Shown in pieces: positions 34,875 to 46,469 of a DNA stretch of 64,000 nucleotides. A program made the translations under genes and the position numbers. The notes under the pieces are model-generated. The model was not told the DNA's origin. It did no database searches and saw only the letters and a program-made list of their open reading frames with translations. Location of the stretch: NCBI GenBank assembly GCA_026936325.1, contig JAPTHN010000010.1:46956150-47020149 (forward strand), in the 5' to 3' direction. Each line of letters opens with the position of its first letter. The stretch's first letter is position 1. The stretch is from Platynereis dumerilii. Lineage: Eukaryota > Annelida > Polychaeta > Phyllodocida > Nereididae.

Positions 34875-36254
34875 TGAGACAAAGAAGGAGAAGGCAGAAA
34901 GAGAAGATTGAGGAAACTAGAAACTAGGAAACTTAAAACGGTCATTTTCAAATATCTGACATATTTTGTCTTGTGCCATTTCTGATACATACATAAATTC
35001 TGCAATTTTAGACATAAAATTTACTTTGACACTTTTTATCTATAATCTGACCCCTAAATGACTTAACAAGTCCCATTGGTTTGGCAGCTGAGGAGTTTGT
35101 TTTTGGACGAGGGTTCAGATTTTAAGCAACGGTCAATTTTCGTGACCTTTTGACCTCTGATGACCTATTTAATTTGCATATTGGTCATATAATGACCTAT
35201 ATGTGGAGAACTTACAAGTCCGAACATTTTTAGGGGTAATTTGTGGGGATAGGACTGTTGGTTCAGAAGATACAGCAATTTTAGTTTCCTCCACCCTTAA
35301 AACAGTGATTTTCAAATATGTACCATATTTCATTATGTGCCGCTGCTGACTCATGCATGAATTATCCGTTTATTGGCATAAAATGGACTTTCACACTTGT
35401 TATCTATGATCTGAGCCCTCCATGACCTACCAAGTCTCATTGGGTTGGCAGCTGTGGTGTTCATTTGGACAATGGTTCAGATTTTAAGCAATAGTCAATT
35501 TTTGTGACCTTTTGACCTCTGACGACCTACTTAATTTGCATATTGGTCATATATTGACCTATATTTGTGAAACTCAAAATTCCAGACATTTTGAGGGGTA
35601 ATTTGTTGAAATTGGTCCACTGATTCAGGAGATATAGCAATTTTAGGTTCCCCCACCCCATAATTCATGTGCTCAAATCCGACACAGATTCCCATATTTA
35701 AGGGCTGATTACTACCACTAAGCTGCCGTGCCAATCTTGGGCCCCAACTTTTTTATAGTCTATAGGCATATGTCTTTCAGAAAAACACTGTTAGATTTTG
35801 CCACCCCAGGTGGTACCAATATGTGAAAATATGGGGTATGGCTCATGAACTAATTCTGCGTTTGTATCATTCATTATTTCTTTTATACACTCTTACATAT
35901 ATTATTATTATTATTATACAGCATTTATATAGCGCCATAATCACAGATACTCTGTGCTCTATGGCACTTCACAATGTATATTATGTACAATTCACTGTGG
36001 ACAGCTCAGTATTCAATCTTCAGTGCTTCAGGAATCAGGGCCAGTTGTCATCCATTCTTGTTTGGAGCTCATGTGCTGTCCGTGCCTTCTTGTGGAGTCT
36101 GGCTGGTGGTGTTGCTGCTCACACCTTAAAGGAGGGTAACCCCTGCCTACACAAGTGGCCACCCTCCTCGGCCACAGCCAAAACCAACTCACTCCAATTG
36201 AGTTCCAGGACCGGTGTTCGAACCCGCGTCCTCAAGTGCCAGTGGATTCACAGT

Positions 36255-37478
36255 CAGTGCCCGATTTAGGAGTGTGCGGAGTGTGCGGCTGCACAGGGCC
36301 CCCACATTTAAGGGGGCCCCCACACAAGCAGATCACGCGTAATATCTATAACAAATTCTTATTATAGGTCATGCGAATGATGCCGATCTGAGACATAACC
36401 TAATTGTGCAGCTAGTAGAGCATTATGAATGATTAAAATGCGGGGGCCCCAACCTTCTTGAGGTTACATTGCAAAATTGTGGTAATTTTTTACAAAAATG
36501 TTGGTGTGAACAGATGATTTGTTAAACCAGCGGTTGATATGTGGGGGCCTTGCTCATGTGTTCCCTTCCCTGTATGCCTCTTACCTCTTTGGGGCCCCCA
36601 CTTTTCCTCTGGGGACCCCGAGGCCTCCTATGCTCCCCCCTTCCTCTCTGGGCCTCCTCCCCTGCCGGGCCTCCGCCTTGGGGGGCCCAACTTACTCTTG
36701 GACCCCAGCCATTCTGGGGGCCCCACCCACTCTGGGGGCCCTTCCCACTCTCACTCTGGGGCCCCCTCCCACTCTGGGGGGCTTCCAACTCTGGGGGCCC
36801 TCCCATTCTGGGGGCCCCCTCCCACTCTAGGGGCCCCCTCCCACTTTGACCTCAGTCCTTCTTCAGGTGCCCCAGGTTTAATAATATAGTTATTTCAAAT
36901 TTTTAGTTATCTTTGTCAAACAATGTCAAAGGAGTTCTCAGATTTTTGTTTAGCTGTTGCGTGGACATGGATTCTAAAATTTCTGACTTTTTTAAAAGCA
37001 TCATGTGCAATGAAGAAATTACATAAAAGAAAATTTCATCATATTCAGACATGCCAGTAAATAAGTTTAAAAGTTAAATTTAGCAGGACATGATAGTAGA
37101 ACTTTTATCGTAAGATGAGACAATTCTTTCTGCATTTACTCTAGGTTAAAGTTAAAACATGAAAGTATGTACTTCATAAAATAATTCAGGTTTGTGGGAG
37201 AAATTGCCATGGTCTGTCTGACACTACCTGTTCCCTTTCAGGTATTTATCAACATTAACAAGACAGAAAGCCCTTCAGAGAAGTTCTCCCATCTATCTTA
37301 ATAAACATATATTAATTAGTTTTAGCATTTTATCGATTTAGCCAAATTACATGCACATACCAGGACAGATTCTAGACATGACCCTTCTGAAAGTTAAAGA
37401 ACATCTCAACGAAACGCATTTTCGGGGCCCCCACAACTTCTCAGCACAGGGGCCTCCACACACCTAAATCGGGCACTG
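36255..37478. mobile_element. Non-autonomous hAT element with 8-bp target duplication
   Basis: The inverted ends CAGTGCCCGATTTAGG (36,255-36,270) and its exact complement (37,463-37,478) are flanked by the 8-bp duplication TTCACAGT (36,247-36,254 and 37,479-37,486). The length is 1,224 bp. Ends starting CAG(T/G)G and an 8-bp duplication place it in the hAT superfamily. There is no transposase frame. The left part holds a G+C-rich minisatellite. It is inserted into the head of a SINE, which it post-dates. Confidence 0.93.
36575..36850. repeat. G+C-rich minisatellite, CCCACTCTGGGGGCCC
   Basis: Around a dozen units of 17-21 bp with CTCTGGGG, CCCTCCCACT and GGGGGCCC words. It is strikingly G+C rich against its surroundings. 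Four overlapping open frames of about 100 codons arise here only from the repeat. Confidence 0.88.
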
Positions 37479-37514
37479 TTCACAGTCAAGCGCTCTAACC
37501 ATTAGGCTATGGGA

Positions 37515-37900
37515 ACTTATATAATAGTATATATACATTGTATAATATTATACTAAAATAGGTTCTCACTGACATATATTAAGAAATTTCCTATGGTAAT
37601 TGTGCAAATCCATTTTCGTAAAAATTGCAATTTAAGGTAGTTTTTTTATTGATATATATAATAATTAATAAAACAGATAATTTTGCAATGGTAGACTATA
37701 CACTGTAGAGCAGAAAGTATCAGAAACGAATTTATGTTAAGCTCAAAATCCTAAGTTTCTGCTGTCCATTTTAACAAAATGATTATTAGCTTATTACCCA
37801 TAACACAGAATAACTTCCATACTTGTCTTCCCTATGCAGCATACACAGACACTCCATCAGTCCAACACTCACATTGCTAATACTCTTTCAATTTCTGTAT
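37515..37900. other. No gene seen
   Basis: A+T-rich spacer between the SINE and the first recognisable unit of the large array. Nothing supported. Confidence 0.5.
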
Positions 37901-40260
37901 AATTTTTGTCCTGCTAACCATGCTACAGCTACTATAGCATGGATGGTGTAATTATATTAATTGGATAAAATATGTGTCATCCATAGCACAGAATCAGGAG
38001 AAAGCTTTTGGCAGGATTCCCTGTATCCACCCATCCATCACATCATGTCATAACATGGGCACTCATGTTGGTTGATTGATGAGATTGGCGAGAGAGAGTG
38101 AGAATCCTCACATGTTACCACATTTACCCCATGTGAGGGATCTTTTACTTGCCAAGGACGGACAGTCGGTCACTGATACAAGTCGAAATTTTCAGTGGAC
38201 CTTATTGAACAAAATCCAAGCTTGATGTCGTTCGGGGCTACCAATCTATTATCTCATCTGAACGACATCATGCTTGGATTTTGTTCATTAAGGTCCACTG
38301 AAAATCTCTACTTACCAACTGAATAACTGACTGACCGAGCCTGAAGGGAGTCTCACTACAATAAAACCTCTCTTCTCATCAGTACTTTATCTCCCTTTTC
38401 GCCAGAACAGAGTTTGTGTCCCGCTTTTATTTTCAAGTGGAAATGAGGGTCCATAACATTTTGAAAGGAAAACGACTCAAACGACTCTCACCAGACAGAC
38501 TGTTAGCCGAGCTTCCTGAACGTATTATTTTGTGGTGCAGACTCAGTCATCTCAAATGGACTGGCATGTCCAGGATTTTAAGAGGGTTGATTGTGACTGG
38601 TGTCCCCATAGGTCTGCACTGGGTACTGGATTCAGACCTAGGCTGCCAACAGGAACTGTTGGTCCTGTGCCTAACATGAAGGACTATTGAAGGTCTAGTC
38701 CTAGCTTTGCTTCTAATCTCAGAAATGCAGGTACATAATTATATACTGTCATTTTATTTGCTGAAGGTCTCCTAGACAGTAAAATTATATTCTTTCTATC
38801 CCTGTCATTTCATGCACACTTATCACAGACTTCAATATGGAATCACAACTGTCTTGAAATTGTGGCTTTATCTTGATGTGTTCAATGGTCTTTTGTGCAG
38901 CATTTCAAGTATTCCAATCGAAGTTGATTAATTTTCAAGTGGTCATCTGGATAGTATTATGACAGATACAGAACTCATCAACTTATTTCAACGAAATCTT
39001 AATTGATATTTTGAACAAGTGACATGAAAGATATCTTGATTCAGGTGATTGGCCTTAGAAAACCCGATGAATTGGGCTGATTGCCACTAATTGGAGGCAC
39101 GAGGGCTCCCTGGTTTCCTCCCGGCAAGCCTGCAAGCCTGCAAGACGAATTTGATGCAACTGAAAATTGTGCCTTTTTGTACAAGTTAAGTTTTTTTTAA
39201 ATGTATTAATTGATGTTACAGTGAATTTATGGATCAATGACAGACAATTTAAAGCCATCGAGCAAGACAATGCAAACCTTTAGGAATTAATTACTTCCAG
39301 AATTCTTTATTTTTTATTTTGAAACTTTTATCCTAAGTGGCAACATCAAACGGTCAATTTAAACTAAAATTTGCATCAGAAGAACTTTAAGTGGCCTCGA
39401 AGCCTCAGAGGCAGTTGAGTGGAAGTGTTCTGCCTGAATTCAAAGTGAGAAAATTGAAACAAATTGCTAGTGGTCAACAGGGCTCTGTGCTGAAAATTGC
39501 CTCATTTTTCTCTATTGAGACATTTTAAGTGGTGTTTTTTATGTAATCACATCAGTCTTGCTTTAAGAATTGCGCATCAGTAACAATCTGACTCCATTAG
39601 TTCACCTTGGGAATTATGTGTCCATCTGTAAACAAGAATGTTCAAAGTGGTCTGAGAACCAATTTAGTAAGAAGAGATGATTTACTTTAGAGAAGATCAC
39701 TTAGATCAGTTAAGCAAATACATCAAAAAGGGAAGATTCAGCTGTTGTGGTTTTTTTATGTTTAGAGCAGTCTAAAGTTGTGTGTACCTGTTTGCCACCT
39801 TTGAGGCTGAGTGAAAAGCAGGTCAGTTTTTACAACTACATATTTGTAAATTCCCATATAATTCTTCTCTCAGATGCTTTTAATGTTTGTTTAGAACTTT
39901 TCTGCCTACCATGGCCCTGATGGGGTGACAGGACGATTGAAGTGCCATAAAAATGCGTCAGCTCTTGAAGCCTACGGGAATTACCCAATTAGTGTTTCAA
40001 AGTGAAGACAATTGGAATTCACAACTCTAAAATTTTTAATCTCTCCAGCCTCAACTAAAAGAAGAAAAGGAGCAATTTACTTTTGTCTTAACAGGCTAAT
40101 TAAAATATTCTGGATGCTTTAGAGTCAGCATGTTGCCACTTGCCTTGGCAATTATCCGACCTTAATTTATGAATTGACTGAGGAGTTTCTCCACCTTCAC
40201 ACATGTGTTGTTACACCTTAACGTCAACAACCACTTACGAATTGTAAGTCAAACAGGATT
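37900..40260 (+). repeat. Large array, unit A
   Basis: First of about five units of about 2.1 kb. Landmarks in order: GCATGGATGGTGTAATTA (37,937), TCCATAACATTTTGA (38,447), ACAGAACTCATCAAC (38,967), GGCTGATTGCCACTAATTGG (39,076), CATGGCCCTGATGGGGTGAC (39,909) and GTTGCCACTTGCC (40,131). It contains the hairpin at 38,188-38,305, absent from the other units. No frame is conserved between units. Confidence 0.8.
38188..38305. repeat. Long hairpin, about 47-bp arms
   Basis: ATTTTCAGTGGACCTTATTG on the left is matched by an almost perfect complement ending CCACTGAAAAT. The arms continue through AATCCAAGC and GATGTCGTTC, and a loop of about 24 bases (GGGGCTACCAATC and on) separates them. It is present only in unit A of the large array, so it is a later insertion. 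Confidence 0.88.
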
Positions 40261-42248
40261 CATTGGATTATCAGGTATTTCAACTCATTAAATCATTCCT
40301 TGAGATGTCTTCAGACTGACTGACTGACTGACTGACTGACTGACTGACTGACTGACTGACTGATTGACTGACTGACTGACTGACTGACTGACTGACTGAC
40401 TGACCTTAAAGAGAATCTCACTATGATAAAACCTCTTTCTCATCAGTGCTCATTTCTGCCTTTCATCAGTACTTTGTCAAGTGGAGATGTCAATCCATAA
40501 CATTTTGACTAGAAATGGGTTTTGCCGAAAAAGGCTCTTAGTAGAGCGTCCTGGACATATTTAGGCCTATTTTGTGGACCAAGTCATCTTAACTGGACAG
40601 CCATATCCAAGAATTGTAGAAGGGCACTTCTTTCTATTAGTTGGTTCTGGTAGAGGTTTGGCTGAAAACAGTTGGTCCTTTGCCCAGTGAATGATGTGTT
40701 TTATTCCTCGACAGCGAACATCTTGATTAATATTTTGGACTTTCCAGATAAATTTATTATCTTAATTGCACTCTTTAGAAATCAACATTCATCTAATTGT
40801 AGCTTCAGTTAATGAATCTTTCAGCCTGTTCATCATCATTCAACTTTTGCAATAGAGTTGATTAATTTTCAAGTGGTCATCAGAAGATTATTCTGACAAA
40901 TGCAGAACTCACCAACTTCATTCAAATTGATAAATGCTTTGACCACCTCTTAATGAATGTTCTGATCAAGTGAAATGAAATCTCTTGGTTCAGGTGATTA
41001 GCCATTGAATTAAAGCAAAATTAATTAGGCTGATTGCTACTCATTGGAGACACAGGGGCTCCTGAGTCTCCAGTCTGCGGCTCTGAATGGGTTTGAAGCA
41101 ACTGAGAATGTTATTGTTGTCACTTTATTTATGTCATTATTTGTTTGTGTTTAGTTGGATTTTGAGGATGTGACAATGTTTTTTGATGTGCTATGCTACT
41201 CGTCTGTATTCAGGACTTCCGAATCACTTCTCAAGTCTGTTCCTATGCATATTTCATGATGTCAATGTTATGTATTAGTAACTACAAACATGGGTTTGAA
41301 ATTATTTTCCAAAGCAATTCAAACCTTTGGGAATTGGTTTTCCTAAGATTTCACACTTCTTTGGATTTATTGAATTTTTATCAAATTTCAACATAAAATG
41401 GCTACTTCAAACGATCCATTTAAAGGTAAAATTTGCATCAGAAGATCTTGAGTGGCCTCAAAGTTCAATTGGAATGAAAGTGAGCAAAATTAAAATAAAT
41501 TGCAAGTGGTCAGCAGAGCTCTGTGCTGAAAATTGCCTCATTCTTCTTCATTAAGATTTCTAAATATTTCTTTTTTAGGTATTTGGTAATCACAGCAATC
41601 TTGCTTTAAGAATTGCACTGCATTCACAATGAGGTCAGACTTTTTGGTATGCCGAGGGGATTAGGTGTCCATCTGATAGTCATCAACACTCGGAGTGCAT
41701 GTGAAACCTGTAACATTTGAGTTAGTTTGGTTGCCATAATGTAGTGCTATTATTTTGGAGAAGACCAGTTGAGCAATGAGCAGATACAGCAAAATAGGGA
41801 GATTCTGCTTTTCCAATGTTTTTTGTGATTAACTTTATCTTTTTAAAGTCGTGTTTACTTGCTACCAGTCCCACTTAAGAGGCTGACTGTAAAGAATATT
41901 TTTCTTGACTTTGGTTTCGAAAACAGTCTGTAAATTCCCATATCATTCTTCTCTCAGATGCTTTTAATGTTTGTTTAGAACTTTTCTGCCTGTCATGGCC
42001 CTGATGGGGTGACAGGATGATTGAAGTGCCATAAAAATTTGTTAGCTCTTTAAGCCTACAGGAAATTACCCAATCAGTGTTTCAAAGTGACGACAATTGG
42101 AACTGATGACTCTAAAATTTTTGATCTCTCTCATCTCAACTAAAGAAGAAAAGAAGCAATTTATTCTTGTCTTAATAGGCTAATTACAATATTATGGATG
42201 CTTTAGAGTCAGCATGTTGCCACTTGCTTTGGCAGCTATCCGAACTTA
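40261..42248 (+). repeat. Large array, unit B (continues after 47,050)
   Basis: Landmarks TCCATAACATTTTGA (40,494), GGCTGATTGCTACTCATTGG (41,028) and CATGGCCCTGATGGGG (41,995) are in the same order as in unit A. The unit is cut by a DNA transposon at 42,249 and resumes at 47,050 with ATTTATGTATTGACTG. Confidence 0.8.
40313..40404. repeat. (TGAC)n microsatellite
   Basis: About 22 TGAC units with one TGAT variant. The same place in the other array units (47,440-47,475, 48,355-48,405, 61,797-61,842) holds shorter, broken versions, so this is a unit-internal repeat that expanded here. Confidence 0.95.
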
Positions 42249-42299
42249 GAGTGGGTCGGGGCAAAAAGCCCGGGTTAGGTGAGAAGCCCCCCCAGGGTT

Positions 42300-43120
42300 A
42301 TATCTAAACTTACATTTTTGGTGCTTTTTCTTATTGATAGGATTGAAGCTAGAGGCTTTTTAGGTGACGTCACAAATTTTCAGGGCAAACGGCACCAAAC
42401 CATAGAAATAATTAAAGAAACAAAAAAAGGTGCTTGGTTTTTGTAACTTTGATTAATTCTTTGAAAGTGGCTGTCTGAAATAACTTTTGAAATTCTAAAA
42501 AGTATAATGGATATCTGCATTGCTTCATTTTATGGTCTTTTGAGTGATTGTCTCAATTTGTCTGTCATTGACAAATGTGTTGTGCTTGTGAATTTGGACA
42601 CTCAAAAGACTTGAAAATTTACAAAATATGTCTCTATGTTTCATAGATGTTGACAATTGCTGTGTGTCTTACATTGTTTGTCACAATGAATTTCCAGTTG
42701 TTCAATGATGATTTTGATGTGTTGCTTTGCAAATATGAGTGCAGTATTTATGTCTGTGTTGTGTGCTCTGAAATTTGTGTCTGCGCTTGTGCACTGGGAT
42801 TTGTGTCAATGTATTCAATGTGCCTTGAAATTGTCTATGGTGAATTTATGGCAACTGTGGATGATATTGCATTGTCGGAATTTGATAATTCTTGGTGTTG
42901 ACTGTGGATTTATTCATGCAAATTCTGTTGATTATACCAAATGTTTTTTATTACATGCATGTTGTATGCAACTGTCATTTTGCTGTTATGTCATGATGGA
43001 GACTTTTTAAAATGCTACATGGGACATTTGAGATGTACATGTTTTATGTACAGGACATTCAAGTTGTAGCTACATGTTACATGTTTTTATGTGCAGGACT
43101 TTCAAGTTTGACATGTTCTT
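42300..43120. other. Left interior of DNA transposon / leader of BEL fossil
   Basis: Noncoding, T/G-rich toward its right side, with a CRE palindrome at 42,365-42,372. The two overlapping frames at 42,647-43,010 have no domain. The boundary between the DNA transposon and the retroelement leader could not be fixed. Confidence 0.4.
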
Positions 43121-45961
43121 GTGAATGATTTGAGTATGAGTATGGCTAGTTCTGGTAGATATTTAGTCCGGTCTCCTAGGCCGTCACACACTCTGACCTC
43201 CACCCCTCTGGTGGCACAGCGGTACTACCAGCCCTCTTCGTCTGATCAGGAGATTTGGTTCGCTCGTCAGAAGATGCAGGACCCTGCTGAATCCAGGAGA
43301 CAAGATCGGCTTACTCAGTCATCATTGAAATTTATGAACAATGAAGTTACAGAAATGATTTCAAAACTTGAAAAAGAGATTATTTTTAATGAAAATACTC
43401 TCAGTGAACTTTGTGGAGACATTAAGAGAAGAGAGACATTTAATAGTCAGTTAAAGACAAGGACTAGAAATTCAGGTCTGCAAACTGGTTTGACTGCAAG
43501 TTCTAAGCTGATGAAGACACGTCGCCAATCTACTCGTCATGCCCTTGTTGATGAAGATAGATTGCATGAAGTTGACCAAGGTTCTGTTCTTCGTCGAATC
43601 CAAGGTCAAGCAACTGAAAAGCCGAGAAGTTCAGCGAAGTTCAGTGGAGGTGAAACAGGCTCTTCTCGCATGACTGAAGACCGGCGTCGTGAGGAAGAAG
43701 ACTACAGACATTGTGAGAGAAGTAGAAATTCCTGTCATTCTTGCTCCGGAAATGACTTTGTAGCTCTTCAACGAGCACTAATTGACAGTTTGACTATTCC
43801 GAAGGCCACACAGATGAAGTTTGATGGTGATCCGATGAAGTTTTCGCAGTTCAAGAGATCCTTTGAGAGTAATGTTGGAAGGTCATCTGTCGATTGTGCT
43901 ACGAAGTTGAACAGATTGATGGACTGTTGTATTGGCAAGGCTGCTAAGGTGGTTGCCCCGTGTGTCTACATGGACCCCGTCTCCGGCTATGAGACTGCTT
44001 TGAGGCTGTTAGAAGAACGTTTTGGAAATAGGTACCAGATTTCCGAAGCTTGGATATCTTCAATAACAGATGGACCCCAACTCAAGGCCAATGACCCCAG
44101 GGCTCTCCAGGATTTTGTGGATGATCTGCGCAGCTGTGCGGAGACTCTCAAGGCCATGGATATGTTGAGCGAAATTGATTCGCGAATTAGAATGTCAATA
44201 ATTGTAAAGAGACTACCATCGTGGCTGCAATCCAGGTGGAGGAAGTTGGTGTTTGATGAGCTTGACATTACGGGAGGATACCCGAACATCTTGCGTTTGG
44301 TGAAGTTTCTAGACAGGGCGGCAAGAGAGGTGAATGACCCCATCTTTGGGCTTGAAGACAAGGAAACTACAGCTTCTTCGAAGGTTTCTGTCAAGACTAT
44401 GCCTAGGACCACCAGCTTTGCCACGAATGAGAAACTTCACCTAAGTGAGACCAAGACCTCAGAGTCAGACGGTAACAGGACATCTGGTGAGACTTCTTCT
44501 GATAGTGCCTTGGTTGAGAAGAAATGTTGTCTGTGTGGAAGTGACCATAAACTTCCATCTTGTACCAAATTGATCAACATGACTCCGCAAGAGAGATTTC
44601 AAGTCATCCGTGATAGAAAATTATGCTTCAACTGTCTTGATGGTCATCATCCTTCACGTTATTGTAACAAGACGTCTTCATGTGAATGTGGAAGGAAGCA
44701 CGCCAAGTTGTTGCATGAAGCATTTGTTGACTATGAGAAAGATTCTCAGAAATCATCCACTGAAACAAGTTGCGCTGTGACTTCCAGTGCAGGGACGGCC
44801 CTTCCCATTGTTTCAGTGACAGTCAGTGCCAATGGCAGGAGTGTAAGGACAAATGCACTTTTGGACACTGGTGGAACACGGACATTTTGCGACAGCAGTC
44901 TTATCCAGGAACTTTGTTTAGAATCCAGGAAACAAGCTTTGAAGCTTGACACACTTCATGGATCCCAAGAGGTCCACGGCCACGAGGTGTCGTTTGAGGT
45001 AAAAGGAAGGCAAAGGAAGTCCAAGTCTACTCCCCTTGATAGGGTGTTTGCCATGAAGATGTCATGTCTACATAACACTGTTGATGACGTTTCGCAGTGG
45101 GGACATCTTCACGGTCTGGCACTCCCTATGGATGAAGAGGTGAGGCTGTTGGTTGGACAAGACAATGGACATCTGATGCGACCTCTGGAGGTGAGATGTG
45201 GAGATGACCGTGCTCCTTATGCAGTCCGTACAGTCCTGGGATGGATGCTGAGTGGACCCCTCGGATCAGGGAAGCCAGGAGTTGCTGACAAGGCTGCTGT
45301 CAGTGCTTTGGTCTGTGACAACTATGACCCTCAGTTGTCAAGGCTTCCTGATGGACACTTCGGAATGGACGTCCCATTCAGGAACAGACCTCCTGATTTA
45401 CACAACAACTTGGAACTTGCCAAGACAAGGCTACTCCAGTGGACGAAGCACTTGTCGAGAAATCCAGCTGATTTTCAGGAATTCAATGCTGAAATACGGA
45501 AACTTTTGACTGACAGCCATGCTGAGAAGGCGATTGATGACCCAACGTGTGCTTGGTATCTGCCGCATTGCTGTGTGAACAAGTCTGAGAAGAAGTTCCT
45601 CGTAGAGTTCAATTCTGCTGCAATGTTTGAACAGAAGTCACTCTATGAGATATGTCTCCAAGGACCAGATCAACGTGGACGTCGGCAGGATGAATGTCTA
45701 GAGTCTCCAGACGAACAGGGATGGCGGAAATGGATGGATGCACTCCCAGTTCTGATTGGTTTTGGGGCTACGAATACGGCTCGAATGGAATTACAGGATG
45801 CTGTGCAACTGCTGTCAAGTCGGCGAAGTTCACAGGGGCCGGTGATCTGGGGAGTTGACAAACTGGAAGTTGACGACATGGACCTTGTGAAGGATGACAG
45901 CATGCCCTGGAGGGTGTGGAGGTTGGGTCGTGTGATGGAAAATATTGCCAGTCATGATTAG
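43121..45961 (+). mobile_element. BEL/Pao LTR retrotransposon fossil, gag-protease reading frame
   Basis: A 946-codon frame with the layout of BEL/Pao elements. It has a charged coiled-coil-like N-terminus at about residues 60-110, and a gag-like domain of the DUF1759 type at about 225-405. Two cysteine-rich knuckles follow at about 469-515 (CCLCGSDHKLPSC; CFNCLDGHHPSRYC). A retropepsin-like DUF1758 domain at about 560-715 has the active-site word LLDTGGT. In life it would supply capsid and protease for intracellular particles. The element is incomplete, because the reverse transcriptase, RNase H and integrase are not recognisable in this copy; it has at least one major break. The surviving frame is open, so the copy is probably not very old. 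It sits inside a TA-target DNA transposon. Confidence 0.9.
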
Positions 45962-46219
45962 TTTCTTAGATCTGTGAATGTTTCAGACTATTTCTGGTGT
46001 ATTGAAACGACCTATCAATAAGTTATGTCATTTAGTGAGGCGTAGACTAGCCTAAGTTCTACCGTTTTTAAATGTTAACTTATATTTCAAATTGTTAGTG
46101 ATTTTAGGTAATTGTTTTTTACCTAGTGATTTACAGACTATAATTTACACATTGTTTTACTGGCTAAATGTTACTTATTGTAAATTGTAAATGCAAATGA
46201 TTTGCATTTAAGGGGCCGG

Positions 46220-46469
46220 TGTAAATGATCTGTGAAGTGATTTAGGTCTATTTTTAACTAGCCTCGTTTTTCATAACAGTGACGTATCTCTGACGTCATT
46301 GCTTGTAATGACGTCATCGCTTGTCTACATCATCGATTCTATGTAGGAAGACGGGCCCGCAACATTTTCAGAACCTCAGGTTCACTTGCTTGATTGTTGG
46401 ATGAATTGATGGAAATATCATGAAATAAACGATGAAACAATTGGAGAAAAGTTTGGTGGATCTGTTACA
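46220..46469 (+). repeat. Candidate 3' LTR of the BEL fossil
   Basis: It starts TGTAAATGATCTG just after a purine-rich AAGGGGCCGG tract and ends GATCTGTTACA, giving the TG...CA borders of an LTR, about 250 bp long. It contains two CRE palindromes and an AATAAA-type word near its end. No matching left LTR was found upstream, so the call rests on borders and position only. Confidence 0.5.

Larger units (their letters stand above)
31918..35850. mobile_element. Element with long (about 700 bp) inverted arms and TA flanks
   Basis: The left arm (31,918-32,635) and right arm (about 35,140-35,850) are reverse complements of each other, from GTCCATGAGCC at the outer left to the complement GGCTCATGAAC at the outer right. 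The base pair TA borders both ends (31,916-31,917 and 35,851-35,852), as in Tc1/mariner-type insertions. Each arm is built of two diverged tandem units of about 360 bp, and a third, more diverged unit lies at about 34,910-35,140. No transposase is visible; the centre holds LINE debris and minisatellites. Confidence 0.7.
35901..37514 (-). mobile_element. tRNA-derived SINE, split by a hAT insertion
   Basis: On the minus strand the tRNA-related head carries an A box (TAGCCTAATGGTTAGAGCGC, 37,490-37,509) and a B box (GGGTTCGAAC, near 36,217-36,228). Then comes a body with GGCGCTATATAAATGCTG and an (AAT)n tail at 35,901-35,917. The head is interrupted at 36,255-37,478 by a DNA transposon. Without the insert it would be about 390 bp. 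The A- and B-box words are close to consensus, but the tRNA fold is not kept, so this is a SINE and not a tRNA gene. Confidence 0.82.

Noticed and set aside
34682-35005. Repetitive protein frames (METMKEE on plus, FIVSS on minus)
   Set aside because: They are translations of a 15-bp minisatellite whose unit is a multiple of three. There is no start context, splice signal or domain.
36519-36889. Four overlapping G/P/W-rich frames of about 100 codons
   Set aside because: They come from the G+C-rich minisatellite inside a non-autonomous hAT element; frames on both strands are equally open.
35901-37514. A functional tRNA gene on the minus strand
   Set aside because: A and B boxes are good, but the acceptor and anticodon stems do not pair, and the head is split by a transposon. 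It is a SINE.
39895-40005. Possible exon reading YHGPDGVTGRLKCHKN in array unit A
   Set aside because: The frame is broken by stops or indels at the same place in the three other units, so it is not a conserved exon.
42540-43010. Possible signal-peptide-like small protein frames upstream of the BEL fossil
   Set aside because: Hydrophobic, cysteine-rich frames arise from T/G-rich sequence; no domain, and they overlap in two registers.
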